The notes: generated by a model from the sequence alone, not told the origin. A stretch of DNA of 64,000 nucleotides from Eubacteriaceae bacterium ES3 (GCA_030586155.1 CP130741.1:2412680-2476679); one strand, 5' to 3'; positions 27,635 to 36,983 are shown, counted from the first letter of the stretch. A program made the numbers and translations.

Positions 27635-28186
27635 TTACCATAATGTTTTATCGCTAACTGTCATCCCGCTAAAGCCTGATTCCCGAATAACTTTTATCAT
27701 TTGCTGATCATGAATGAAGCCTCCGGCCAATAAGGGAATATCGGTGACAGATGAGATCTTTTCAATAAAATCGATAGCAATTTTTGACGGCAATAGCTCT
27801 GCCGCATCCACGGTACTTTTTTCAAGCAGTCGCAGACTTGTTTCTAAGGCCCTTGAATCATGAAGAAAAAACCGCTGAATTGTGAACAATCCATTGTGTC
27901 TGGCCAAATTAAGTTTCGACTGATCTGTCGACATAACGCCATCAACCTGGTAATAGTTTTTCATCAGTTTGATCCCGATCTGATCTTTACCAAACCCACC
28001 AACCAATTCAAGATTAACCAGAACCAGTTTGTTTTTCTGGTGGGCGATCTTGACTAAATCTTTTAGGTTAGCAATATGGGCCTCAGTTAAGAGTACAATA
28101 TCTGACTGGCTGTTGAGCCCGGCTTCAAGATCACTCAATCTTCGAATCGATGGAATAATCTGGAATGTATCAAATTTATTTTTCAT
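27635..28186 (-). CDS. glpP: GlpP-family antiterminator
   Basis: Ligand-responsive RNA-binding antiterminator (PF04309) of about 183 residues. The TIM-barrel-like sequence contains IVLLTEAHIANLKDLV, KNKLVLVNLELVGGFGKD, DGVMSTDQSKLNLA and PLLAGGFIHDQQMI, all typical of GlpP. The start at 28186 is preferred over the two ATGs at 28198 and 28195, which lie in the -10 box; the predicted transcript would begin at or next to the 28186 ATG. GlpP proteins respond to glycerol 3-phosphate; because the operon kinase is not GlpK, this one may sense another polyol phosphate. Confidence 0.9.
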   Translation of the reverse strand: MKNKFDTFQIIPSIRRLSDLEAGLNSQSDIVLLTEAHIANLKDLVKIAHQKNKLVLVNLELVGGFGKDQIGIKLMKNYYQVDGVMSTDQSKLNLARHNGLFTIQRFFLHDSRALETSLRLLEKSTVDAAELLPSKIAIDFIEKISSVTDIPLLAGGFIHDQQMIKVIRESGFSGMTVSDKTLW

Positions 28187-28193
28187 TACTAGC

Positions 28194-28223
28194 ATCATAG
28201 CACATTTCTAATTAAAAGGTCAA
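28194..28223 (-). promoter_or_regulatory. glpP promoter, apparently leaderless
   Basis: Minus-strand TTGACC (28218-28223), 18-base spacer, extended -10 TGcTATGAT with TATGAT at 28194-28199. The predicted start point is about 28187, one base before the ATG at 28186, and no Shine-Dalgarno can fit. Confidence 0.65.
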
Positions 28224-28239
28224 CATATTTTTCTGCTGG

Positions 28240-28656
28240 TTAATAATAGTACATACTGCTCATCATTGAAGCCATAATCGCCCCGATTACCCCACTTAAA
28301 AGAATACTCAAGACAATCCCAATCAGCATCATAATCAGATAAGCCCGGGCAAAATTCTTTTTATTAGGGCCGGACTGGCTCCCAAATCCCCAGACAAAGA
28401 GCATCACAATCCCAACAATTGGAACTGCTGTAAGTAAAAACATAATTAAGTACTGACCCATGCTGAGAACATCAACTTCGCCATTTTGCTGTGTTGAAGA
28501 CTGACGATATTCCTTACGCTCCTGCTGCGCTGAGCTATTTTGTATCACTGGCTGTGAAGGCTGTACAGAACCCGACGAACTGGTCTGTTTAGCTCCGCAG
28601 TTAGTACAAAATACTGAATTATCCGGGATTTCCTTTCCACAATTTTTGCAATACAT
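28240..28656 (-). CDS. Zinc-ribbon membrane protein
   Basis: Protein of 138 residues. The N-terminal zinc ribbon MYCKNCGKEIPDNSVFCTNCG (two CxxC pairs) is followed by a Ser/Gln-rich linker (about 25-60) and two membrane segments (about 72-92 and 105-130). This zinc_ribbon-plus-TM layout is common in Firmicutes, with no established function. CAGGAGG precedes the start. It lies 41 bases upstream of glpP but the glpP promoter is in between, so it is probably a separate unit. Confidence 0.85.
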   Translation of the reverse strand: MYCKNCGKEIPDNSVFCTNCGAKQTSSSGSVQPSQPVIQNSSAQQERKEYRQSSTQQNGEVDVLSMGQYLIMFLLTAVPIVGIVMLFVWGFGSQSGPNKKNFARAYLIMMLIGIVLSILLSGVIGAIMASMMSSMYYY

Positions 28657-28952
28657 AGTCTATCCTCCTGTCAATTTTTTGGGTGTTTTTTAGACCCGAC
28701 CACTTTGGCATCCGGTATTAATATAAATTAATCATTCCAGTTTACTTTCAAATCTAAAAACATACCAATTGCTTTATAAATACCCAATTTAAATACACCT
28801 ATTCATATAAACTTAATGCTCATTGAAATTTGATTTTCATCAAAAAACAAAAGCAATTATTGGCCAGTATTATCTACTACTCCTAATTTACTTCGTCCTT
28901 CGAACCTGATTAAATACTTATCGCAGAGGCACTTAATTGGTATTGAATTTTT
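28657..28952. other. AT-rich intergenic region
   Basis: No gene, RNA or clear terminator is visible. It marks the boundary between the GlpP/catabolic region and the 3' end of the polysaccharide locus. Confidence 0.5.
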
Positions 28953-29663
28953 TTAGTCAACTAAGTCATATTCAAGCAGCAAATCATCAAGCTGCTTTCG
29001 AGAATTGAACATCATCACATCAATGATTGACAGGTTTGGGACAAATACATTGCCAAACTGCTTGTATTTTAAAGAATCTCTCGTTTTTATGAATTTTAAT
29101 TCTAAATTATTTTTTTGAAAAGGTGTGGCTGAATACAGATTTTTCCCGCCAATTGCATTAATATAGCGGTCTGCATTCTTTATCTTACAGATATATATAA
29201 TTTTCTCCTGAGCATTTAGTTCAGCTGACAGTTTCATTTCCGACTCTCTTTCAGTGCAGCTTATAATCCCCAAATAATTACAAATTTGCTTTAAACTATT
29301 GTCAGTAAAATCTGCTACATTTTTATTATTAAAATCAAGTATTGTTTCAACTAATTGATAAACCTGTTCAAAATACTGTGCTTTACGATAAGCATAGTAA
29401 ATGGTATTAAGCATTTTTCTTTCAAATTTTCTGGCAGGGTCATCGACATAATAACGCGCATTAATATTTAGGCGGTATCTATCCTTTACTACTGGCAAAG
29501 TAATTAAACGGCCTTTACCATCTACTAGAATCTGATTCCTGTTGATCCAACCATGTTGGATATACTGAACACTATCTGAAATAATAAAATAATCTGATGC
29601 TTTAATCATCTGGAAATACCCAATATATGGAAAAAGATAGGGTTGCATAATAGAAATATCCAT
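28953..29663 (-). CDS. WbqC-family protein, copy 1
   Basis: WbqC-like protein (PF08889) of 236 residues, the 3'-most of three tandem paralogues. All open with ISIMQPYLFPYIGYFQMI and share GWINRNQILVDGK near 40, LPVVKD, and the C-terminal PNLSIIDVMMFNS. WbqC proteins are found in O-antigen and polysaccharide clusters; as I recall, the name comes from a cluster whose 4-amino sugar carries a glycyl-type amide, so a role in amide decoration of an amino sugar is plausible but unproven. Its ATG overlaps the stop of copy 2 (TAATG). Confidence 0.9.
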   Translation of the reverse strand: MDISIMQPYLFPYIGYFQMIKASDYFIISDSVQYIQHGWINRNQILVDGKGRLITLPVVKDRYRLNINARYYVDDPARKFERKMLNTIYYAYRKAQYFEQVYQLVETILDFNNKNVADFTDNSLKQICNYLGIISCTERESEMKLSAELNAQEKIIYICKIKNADRYINAIGGKNLYSATPFQKNNLELKFIKTRDSLKYKQFGNVFVPNLSIIDVMMFNSRKQLDDLLLEYDLVD

Positions 29664-30382
29664 TAATTCTTCCCATCTATCAAATCATATTCTGACAGCA
29701 GTGTTTTTATCTGCTCCGGAGAATTAAACATCATCACATCAATGATTGATAAATTAGGTATAAAATCATACCAGAATTGCTGGTATCTTATGGTCTCTCT
29801 TGTTTTAATAAATCTTAATTCTATATTGTTCTCACTGAACTTTCTTGCTGAATACAGTTCCATGCCGCCGATAGCATTAATATAGCAATCTGCCTCCATT
29901 TGTTTACAGACATAAATCACAGAATCCTGATAATTCACGTCCGGGGGAGGATTTAATTTAGATTTAAATAACATTTTTGTTTCAATTTCTAAATAATTAC
30001 AAACCTCTTTCAAACTATTTGCTGTATATTCTGCAACATTTTTATTCTTAAAAGATAATATATATTTAATCAAATCATAGCAATCTGAATAGTAGGGCGC
30101 TTTATGGTATGCATAATAAATGGTGTCCAATATTTTTTCTTCGTTTATATTCTCCTGTTCTTCTACAAAATAGCGTTCATTTATTTTTAAACGATAACTA
30201 TCCTTTACAACCGGCATTGTTATAAAATGGTCTTTGCCGTTTAACAAGATTCTATTTCTATTAATCCAACCTCGCTGAATATACTGATCGCTATCATCAA
30301 AGACAAAATAATCAGAACAGTTTATCATTTGGAAATAGCCTATATATGGAAATAGATAGGGTTGCATAATTGAAATTCTCAT
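29663..30382 (-). CDS. WbqC-family protein, copy 2
   Basis: Second of three tandem WbqC paralogues, 239 residues from the ATG at 30382; that start is chosen because the paralogues begin at the same MxISIMQPYL segment, although the frame stays open to 30397. It shares YFQMINCSDYFV, RGWINRNRILLNGKD and the terminal PNLSIIDVMMFN, and copies 2 and 3 both carry NPPPD or NPPKN with YQDSVIYVC near 150. The conserved polar residues near the N-terminus (Gln, Asp, Asn) are kept in all copies. Three divergent copies suggest three related acceptor or donor specificities. Confidence 0.9.
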   Translation of the reverse strand: MRISIMQPYLFPYIGYFQMINCSDYFVFDDSDQYIQRGWINRNRILLNGKDHFITMPVVKDSYRLKINERYFVEEQENINEEKILDTIYYAYHKAPYYSDCYDLIKYILSFKNKNVAEYTANSLKEVCNYLEIETKMLFKSKLNPPPDVNYQDSVIYVCKQMEADCYINAIGGMELYSARKFSENNIELRFIKTRETIRYQQFWYDFIPNLSIIDVMMFNSPEQIKTLLSEYDLIDGKN

Positions 30383-30469
30383 AATACCATCTCTCATTCT
30401 TCATACGTTATAACACTTTATCATTCTGTCAGACAAAACACACAATTTAATAATAGATTTGCTCGTTTA

Positions 30470-31189
30470 TTAATTTTTTCCGCTTATCAGATCATATTCT
30501 GTAAGCAAGGCTTTAATTTCCTCAAGAGAATTAAACATCATCACATCGATGATCGAAAGGTTTGGAATAAAAGTATTCCAATATTGTTTGTATTCCAGGG
30601 ATTCTCGTGTTTTGATGAATTTTAAAGTCAGGTCGTTCTCATCAAACACACGATTAGAATAGAGTTCTGTTCCACCGATTGCATTGATATAGCAGCTAGC
30701 CTCCATTTCTTTACAAATGTAGATGACTGAATCCTGATAATCCAGGTTTTTGGGTGGATTAATTTCAGACTGGTAACGCATCGGCGTTTCTATTTCCAGA
30801 TAACGACAAATTTTATTCAGACTATTGCCAGTAAATTCTGCTACATTTTTATTATCAAAACGTAGTATTTCTTTAATCAATTCATAACACGCTCCAAAAT
30901 TTGGTGCCTTTTTATAAGCGTGTTCAATTGTCTTTAAAAATTTTTCCTCAATTTTATTATCCGGATCATCTACATAATAGCGCTCATTAATACCTAAACG
31001 GTAATTATCTTTAACTACAGGTAAAGTAATCATATAATCTTTACCATCGACCAAAATCCTGTTTCTGTTAATCCAGCCTCTTTTTATATATTGATCTTCA
31101 TCATCTATCACAAAATAATCGGAACAGTTTATCATCTGAAAATATCCTATATACGGAAACAAATAAGGCTGCATAATTGAAATATTCAT
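30470..31189 (-). CDS. WbqC-family protein, copy 3
   Basis: First-transcribed of the three WbqC paralogues, 239 residues and full length. It has MNISIMQPYLFPYIGYFQ, SDYFVIDDEDQYIKRGW and PNLSIIDVMMFNSLEE near the end. It follows the DegT-type aminotransferase by 57 bases on the same strand, which couples an amino-sugar-forming enzyme to a WbqC series. Closest in sequence to copy 2, so the array probably grew by tandem duplication followed by divergence. Confidence 0.9.
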   Translation of the reverse strand: MNISIMQPYLFPYIGYFQMINCSDYFVIDDEDQYIKRGWINRNRILVDGKDYMITLPVVKDNYRLGINERYYVDDPDNKIEEKFLKTIEHAYKKAPNFGACYELIKEILRFDNKNVAEFTGNSLNKICRYLEIETPMRYQSEINPPKNLDYQDSVIYICKEMEASCYINAIGGTELYSNRVFDENDLTLKFIKTRESLEYKQYWNTFIPNLSIIDVMMFNSLEEIKALLTEYDLISGKN

Positions 31190-31246
31190 TACTTTTCATC
31201 CCCCACCAACGTTCATTAAACATCATATTCAGCAGACATTGCCGTC

Positions 31247-32347
31247 TTACAATGGTTTCTTGATAATATCACAAATCCAGTCAACATCTTCAAGTGCCAG
31301 ATCCGGATAGATCGGAAGTGTTAAAACCCGGTCGGCAATATATTTTGCAACTGGGGTATTATCTGAATTGAATTGACCCTCATAACATTCATAATCTGTT
31401 ATGATCGGATAAAAATACTTCCTCGGATGAATGTTTTTTCCTTCCAGCTCCTTAAAAATCTGGTCTCTAGACTTATGATATCCGTCGAAAACAACCGGCA
31501 TATAAGCATAATTCCCTTGTACCCCAGCCTGGTTTTTGACCAGTTTGATCCCAGGAGTTTTACCCAGGTTTTGCTGATAACGGTCTGTCACCTTTTTGCG
31601 TTTACTGATATCTTCATCAACATGGCGAAGATTACAAATTCCCATTGCAGCCTGAAATTCGCTCATTTTGGCATTCCCCCCAACATATTCCACCGATTCC
31701 GGCCCAGTAATACCAAAGTTTTTAAGATAATACAATATTTGTTGAATATATTCCTCACGATATGAAGCCGCTCCACCTTCAATGGTGTTAAAAACCTTAG
31801 TCGCATGAAAACTAAACATTGAGGCGTCTCCGAAATTACCAATTCCTACGCCGTTAACTTTTACTCCGAATGCGTGAGCCGCATCATAAATGACTTTAAG
31901 ATTGTATTTCTTAGCAATTTTATCAATATCTTCCAGATTACAGATATTCCCATAAACATGAACAGGAATAATTGCAGATGTCTTTTCGGTAATCAGGCTT
32001 TCAATCTGCTTAACATCAATGGTATAGTCTTCCTCATTAATATCACAAAATACTGGTACTAAACCATTTCTGATAACCGCATGGGTCGTTGATGCAAATG
32101 TATATGGCGTGGTAATAGCCTCACCCTCTAATTCAAGTGCAGCCAGAATACATTCAAGTGCCAGATGGCCATTGGTAAAAAGCGAAACATACGGCACACT
32201 CAGATAAGATCTTAAACAAGCGCTGAATTTTTCATGTTTTTCTCCCATATTAGTCAACCAATGACTATCCCATAAGCTTCTAATTTCTTCTATATACTCC
32301 TCAAATTCAGGCATTGATGAACGTGTAACATTTATTCTCTTTCCCAT
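31247..32347 (-). CDS. DegT/DnrJ/EryC1 sugar aminotransferase
   Basis: PLP-dependent aminotransferase of 366 residues that places an amino group on a nucleotide-linked keto-sugar. The PLP lysine lies in MFSFHATKVFNTIEGG near residue 185, with YDAAHAFG (PLP Asp) near 158. Overall it recalls VioA/QdtB-type enzymes making 4- or 3-amino-dideoxy sugars, but which sugar is made cannot be read. It lies between Aat-like and WbqC genes, suggesting the three protein types work on one amino sugar. Confidence 0.9.
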   Translation of the reverse strand: MGKRINVTRSSMPEFEEYIEEIRSLWDSHWLTNMGEKHEKFSACLRSYLSVPYVSLFTNGHLALECILAALELEGEAITTPYTFASTTHAVIRNGLVPVFCDINEEDYTIDVKQIESLITEKTSAIIPVHVYGNICNLEDIDKIAKKYNLKVIYDAAHAFGVKVNGVGIGNFGDASMFSFHATKVFNTIEGGAASYREEYIQQILYYLKNFGITGPESVEYVGGNAKMSEFQAAMGICNLRHVDEDISKRKKVTDRYQQNLGKTPGIKLVKNQAGVQGNYAYMPVVFDGYHKSRDQIFKELEGKNIHPRKYFYPIITDYECYEGQFNSDNTPVAKYIADRVLTLPIYPDLALEDVDWICDIIKKPL

Positions 32348-32404
32348 ATTATAGCTCCATTATTAGAAACAAGTAAGCAATTATATCAGCCGATTATAAC
32401 TTCA

Positions 32405-33283
32405 TTAAATTTGTGAACTGTTATCCTTTTCCCAGGCAAGCGTCCTCTCTACACGATGTTTTTCAACTGCAGATTTTAAATCCCAGTTTTCAAATAGTCT
32501 GTCCCATTCTTTTACGATATCAGGTTTTTCAAGACTTTCTTTTAATATTTTATGAAATTCTTCACGCGGAATCACCTCAGCGCCCATGCTTATTAGGTGA
32601 TCAGTGGGCCATATCCCCATATCATAAAGGTTGTAGTGTAATTCTTTTAGTCGTAGGGCCAAGGCAATCGTAGCAGCCTTTCCAGCATTACTTACCCTTG
32701 AGAATTTTGATTCACTCAAAAAATATGCGCCAAAAGCCACGCCAAAATTTCCAGCAATTAGATTATCATCCTGCCACAATTCAATCGAATGGGCGATTCC
32801 TTGCTGATATAATTTATAAGCCACGTCTTTTCTTTCCGGTGTCAGCCATGTCAGTCCCGTTCTTTCTTCCGAGCAAGCATCGACTACTTTTTCAAAAACC
32901 TGATCGACTGTAAACCGAAAGGTATTTCTTTCAATAAATCGTCGAGCCCCCTTTGAAATATGGATATTAGGTGGAAATAACACACACCTGCCTTCAGATG
33001 TCCACCAGAGAATCGGTTCATCCTTGGAAATCGTCATATCAATCCCATTCTTATATGAGAAGATCATCCGCTCTAGTGATAAATCTCCGCCAATCGCCAG
33101 TAGTTCCCCTAATGGTCCCAACCGAACTTCTTTGTTGGCATCTGTGTGAGGAGGGAAATATAGGTCTTCTGTCAAATGATAGGCTTTATTTTGATATAGC
33201 ATATGCCGCCTATAAAAAGCCTTCATCTTTCCATGAAAAAACTTCTGATCAATCTTTTTCAGCCCACCTATTTTATTTCCCAT
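32405..33283 (-). CDS. Aat-like aminoacyl-tRNA transferase, copy 1
   Basis: Homologue of leucyl/phenylalanyl-tRNA-protein transferase, 292 residues. Family landmarks are LLAIGGDLSLERMIFSYKNGI near 60, PILWWTSEGRCVLFPPNIHIS near 85, CSEERTGLTWLTPERKDVAY near 140, and HSIELWQDDNLIAGNFGVAFGAYFLSESKFS near 170. It has about 40 extra N-terminal residues. Canonical Aat tags proteins for the N-end rule; the polysaccharide context and two further copies nearby suggest an aminoacyl-tRNA donor reaction on another acceptor. Aat belongs to the GNAT-like fold shared with FemX-type peptidoglycan transferases. Confidence 0.82.
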   Translation of the reverse strand: MGNKIGGLKKIDQKFFHGKMKAFYRRHMLYQNKAYHLTEDLYFPPHTDANKEVRLGPLGELLAIGGDLSLERMIFSYKNGIDMTISKDEPILWWTSEGRCVLFPPNIHISKGARRFIERNTFRFTVDQVFEKVVDACSEERTGLTWLTPERKDVAYKLYQQGIAHSIELWQDDNLIAGNFGVAFGAYFLSESKFSRVSNAGKAATIALALRLKELHYNLYDMGIWPTDHLISMGAEVIPREEFHKILKESLEKPDIVKEWDRLFENWDLKSAVEKHRVERTLAWEKDNSSQI

Positions 33284-33313
33284 TTCTAAATCCCCCCGCT
33301 GATAGACTTGATA

Positions 33314-34159
33314 TCATAATTTCAGATGACGATGTTTTTTAATAGCAGATTTTAAATCCCAATCTTTAAATATATCTACCCAATCACCTTTAAAACCAGA
33401 CTCATCGTGACACTTTTTCATTTCCTTCATATAATCTTCACGACAGATTTGTGTCGATCCATATCGCAGCAAATTATCAGTTGGCCAGTCTCCTAAATCC
33501 ATTGTCCGAAAATTCAGTTCTTTTAACCTAAGTGCCGAAGCTGTCATCGCAACTTTTGACCCGGAATCCCTTCGGGTAAACATGGATTCATTGTAGAAAC
33601 AAGAACCAATCACAACCCCAAACAAACCACCAATCAATTCATTATTCTGCCACACTTCAACAGAGTGAGCCTTGCCCATCTCATATAACTGAAAAGCGGC
33701 TTCTTTTCTTTCTTTCGTCAGCCAGGTTTGACCTTGTCTGTTTTCTGAGCAGGCATTGACAACTTCATAGTAAGCTTTGTCAGCAGTTATGCTGAAATTA
33801 TCATTTCTGATAAATTTCCTGACATCTGTTGCAATATGTAACTTATCCAGGTATAAAATTAAATAAGTATCCGACGTCCACCAGAGTAATGGCTGACCTT
33901 CGTAGGATAAAGGATAAATCCCGTTTTGATAAGCCAAAATAATCCGCTCTGGAGAGAAAGCTCCCCCAATAGCCAGTAATTTGCCATATGGACCCATTTT
34001 AAATTTTTCATTCGCCGCTTCATGGGGTGGAAAATACAGGTCTTCCGTCAACTGATATACTTTGTTCCGATATCTAAAATGTCGAGATTAAAATATTTTT
34101 AACGTCCCTTTTAAAAAAATCTTATCAATCTTTGATAATAATGACATTAATTTCCCCAT
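33314..34159 (-). pseudogene. Aat-like transferase, copy 2, nonsense mutation
   Basis: Homologous to copies at 32405 and 39026. Reading from the ATG at 34159, preceded by AAAGGTGATG, the N-terminus matches copy 3 up to codon 24, which is TAA (plus-strand tta at 34088-34090) where copies 1 and 3 have Tyr; the frame then continues intact to 33314. Removing the stop gives 281 residues, exactly the length of copy 3. The remaining open stretch (from about 34051) lacks the first 36 residues but keeps PPHEAANEKFKMGPYGKLL and HSVEVWQNNELIGGLFGV. It also has GGAFSPER where the others have GGDxS. Probably a recent pseudogene unless translation restarts internally. Confidence 0.85.
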
Positions 34160-34179
34160 TTTCATCACCTTTTATTTTT

Positions 34180-35694
34180 TTAATTATGTTTCGAATTTTT
34201 TCTGCTGTAAAAAATTTCTTTGCCCGTTATTATCAGATAAGTGAAACTCTCCAATTTCATTATCTTTGCCAGTCCAAAATATATAATTATCCCTGCAGAA
34301 ACTTGTACAATTATCGTTATCAGGGGACTCAAACCCAAAAATGAAAAGACATAAATACCGGCTCCCATTATCATGGACAATAATAATGAAGGTAAAATAT
34401 CTTTCAGTTGCTCTTTATAACTGTAATTTAAAAGCTTTAAATTAGGATATGCATTGATAAATGAGGCAATCAAACTCGACACTACCATCGCCCAGGCGAT
34501 TGCATAAATCCCGAAAAACAGGGCTATTACTAACAGCAAGCCATCAACGACTGTTTTAATAATCTCCAGTTTCAAGAAAATGTCGCTGCGTCCCAGAGCA
34601 TTAATTGCCTGCAAATTTGCCGTATGAATCGGCACTAAAGCTAGACTGGCACAGGCAATCTGCAAAAACGGAACACTAGGAAGCCACTTATCAGTTAATA
34701 AAACCTTAACCATAGGTTCAGCAATAATTGCCATCCCCACCATCATTGGGAAAACTAAAAATGAACTGGTCACAATGCTTCTTCTGGCCATCCCTTTTAG
34801 CCGCTCCCTGTTTTCCTGCTGCGAGGCCATAGCTGGAAACATCACCGACTGAATCGAACCATTAACATTCTTCACCACTAATTGCGGAAATTGTTGTCCT
34901 CTGTTAAAATACCCCAACATTTCCGGACTATACAGTTTTCCGATAACAAAAGTATATATATTGGTATAAAACGTATTAATTAAAGCTGACAGCAGTAATT
35001 TCCAACCAAAAGAAAATAAACTCTTAAGACTTTCAAATGAAAAAAGTAGTCTGGGCCGCCATTTTACTGTAAACCACAAAATTAAAGCAATTGTCACCTG
35101 ATTGGACAATTGCTGAAAAACCAGCGCCCATATTCCCAAGCCCCTATATGCCATGAAAATCCCAACAACTCCAGAAATGATAATTGCCCCTAAACTACTG
35201 TAAAACAATTTCTTAAATTCCAGATTTCTGGCCACAATGGCATTTTGGATCGAATTTAAGGCCCCAATAAACAAAGTTAATGACAAGACCCTCATTAACG
35301 GTATTATCATTTCATTTTCATAAAAGTCAGCAATTACAGGTACTGTAAAAAACAATATAATATAAATCACTCCAGCAACTACCAGACTTGAATAAAATAC
35401 CGTTGAAAAATCCGTCTCATCAGCATCTTTTTTTTGAATGAGAGAGGTATTAAAACCATACTGCACAAATACATTGGCCAGTGCTATAAAAACAAGTAAA
35501 ATTGCCAATACGCCATATTCTTCAGGCAAAAGTAGCCGGGCCAACACAATCTGAACAATAAATTGAATACCCTGTGTTCCTCCACGCTCCATTAATTTCC
35601 AGAATAGTGATGTAATGACTTTCGATTTTATCTGTTTATCTTCCATGAATGCTTTTACCATTTCCTGTTTAAGAGTTAGTATCATTATACCCAA
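34180..35694 (-). CDS. Oligosaccharide flippase (Wzx-like, MOP family)
   Basis: Polytopic membrane protein of up to 504 residues with 12-14 predicted helices, of the polysaccharide transport/MOP group that flips undecaprenyl-linked repeat units. The domain begins with SKVITSLFWKLMERGGTQGIQFIVQ and has LPEEYGVLAILLVF and LGYFNRGQQFPQLVVKN near 270, the region typical of WzxC/TuaB-like exporters. The first ATG (35694) lacks a clear ribosome site; ATGs at 35661 or 35646 would fit the start of homology better. A second flippase lies at 51298-52713. Confidence 0.88.
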   Translation of the reverse strand: MGIMILTLKQEMVKAFMEDKQIKSKVITSLFWKLMERGGTQGIQFIVQIVLARLLLPEEYGVLAILLVFIALANVFVQYGFNTSLIQKKDADETDFSTVFYSSLVVAGVIYIILFFTVPVIADFYENEMIIPLMRVLSLTLFIGALNSIQNAIVARNLEFKKLFYSSLGAIIISGVVGIFMAYRGLGIWALVFQQLSNQVTIALILWFTVKWRPRLLFSFESLKSLFSFGWKLLLSALINTFYTNIYTFVIGKLYSPEMLGYFNRGQQFPQLVVKNVNGSIQSVMFPAMASQQENRERLKGMARRSIVTSSFLVFPMMVGMAIIAEPMVKVLLTDKWLPSVPFLQIACASLALVPIHTANLQAINALGRSDIFLKLEIIKTVVDGLLLVIALFFGIYAIAWAMVVSSLIASFINAYPNLKLLNYSYKEQLKDILPSLLLSMIMGAGIYVFSFLGLSPLITIIVQVSAGIIIYFGLAKIMKLESFTYLIITGKEIFYSRKNSKHN

Positions 35695-35842
35695 TTATTT
35701 ATAAACTAAAAGTAGTCTTCAAAAACTTAATATATAAAAAAAGAAGTTCGCCATATGGTTTATGATAGAATCAACTCATATGCAAAACTTCTTTAGGGTT
35801 TATTTTTCTACTGCGCCCAAAATCTGCAGTAGTATTTCATTT

Positions 35843-36793
35843 TTATTTATGAACCTGAAGCTTTTTAACTAGAAAGGGAAAATGCTCCCTTAAAAATATA
35901 CTCCATCGCTTCCGTTTTGACAAAGACCGATAAATCTCCTGGTATTTTCCGCGTTTTAACTCATCATATCTTTTTGCATGAATTAATAACTCAAATTCAT
36001 TTCTACTCTTTGCATTAAGTATTGTATCCTGATAAAGATAGTCTGTGTAACGATCCAACTCGTCAAGCATCTCTGCAATTTCACGATAATGCTTTGTTCG
36101 CTTCTCTAAGGTTTTCATTTCCGTTTCAGTCCATGAACCAGCAACACCGACTCGATATGCTGACATCTTTTTCCCAATATAGTAGACCTCTCCTTTTAAG
36201 GCTAAATGAATAACCAGTGGATAGTCTCCAGTCGGTGATATTTTATAAAATTCCGGCATATTTCCATCAAAACATTGTCGATAAAAAAGAGAACTTGTTG
36301 CAAATAAAGCACCTCCACCAACAATAATTTCTTCGACAGAAAATTTCCGACTTTTTCTAAGTCGCATTGAAACATCTTTTCTTTTTCCAGAAGCATAAAC
36401 TATATAAGCATCATGAACACATAAACTGCATGCTGGACAAGATTCCATATAGTCATACTGTTGCTGCAGTTTTGTCGGATCAGTCCAAAAATCATCACCT
36501 TCACACATAGCAATATATTTACCTTTTGCTCTGCAGGTATTTATTTCGTCAACATCCAAGCCTTGTGAATACTTATTTTCGGTCTGATAAATTGGCTTTA
36601 TTAAGTCTGGATAACGTTCTTCATATTCTTTGATGATTCTCGCTGTTGCGTCAGTAGAAGCATCATCGTGAATTAAAATCTCAAATTTAAAGTTCGTTTT
36701 TTGCATCAGAAAGCTTTCTATAGCGTCAGCTATATATTTTTCATGATTATATGTGATGCAAGCAACACTTACCATTACTTCGTTTTCCAACAA
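35843..36793 (-). CDS. Glycosyltransferase family 2
   Basis: GT-A-fold glycosyltransferase of 316 residues. The N-terminal nucleotide-binding strand VSVACITYNHEKYIADAIE, then HDDASTDATARII near 43, and the metal-binding region CEGDDFWTDPTKLQ near 97 place it in GT2. No membrane helix is visible, so it acts at the cytoplasmic face on lipid-linked intermediates. It lies upstream of the flippase in the distal polysaccharide module; the sugar added is unknown. Confidence 0.9.
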   Translation of the reverse strand: MLENEVMVSVACITYNHEKYIADAIESFLMQKTNFKFEILIHDDASTDATARIIKEYEERYPDLIKPIYQTENKYSQGLDVDEINTCRAKGKYIAMCEGDDFWTDPTKLQQQYDYMESCPACSLCVHDAYIVYASGKRKDVSMRLRKSRKFSVEEIIVGGGALFATSSLFYRQCFDGNMPEFYKISPTGDYPLVIHLALKGEVYYIGKKMSAYRVGVAGSWTETEMKTLEKRTKHYREIAEMLDELDRYTDYLYQDTILNAKSRNEFELLIHAKRYDELKRGKYQEIYRSLSKRKRWSIFLREHFPFLVKKLQVHK

Positions 36794-36950
36794 TTTCTCC
36801 CTCTTATCTTTTAATTAATAATTCACTCTCAAAACTTCTAAATCCAACACTTTAGATCCATTCTTTTAAATAATATAATTTTATCCAAAATCTTATGCAA
36901 TGTCAATATAGATCATTCTCAGCTTGATAGCTGCAAAAATTGAATAACTC

Positions 36951-36983
36951 AAAAGGGTTGTCAATTCATATTATTGACAACCC
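36951..36983 (-). terminator. Terminator after beta-helix gene 1
   Basis: Perfect 11-bp stem GGGTTGTCAAT / ATTGACAACCC (36955-36965 and 36973-36983) followed by TTTT on the minus strand. Related hairpins follow the two other beta-helix genes, so it is part of the duplicated unit. Confidence 0.75.
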
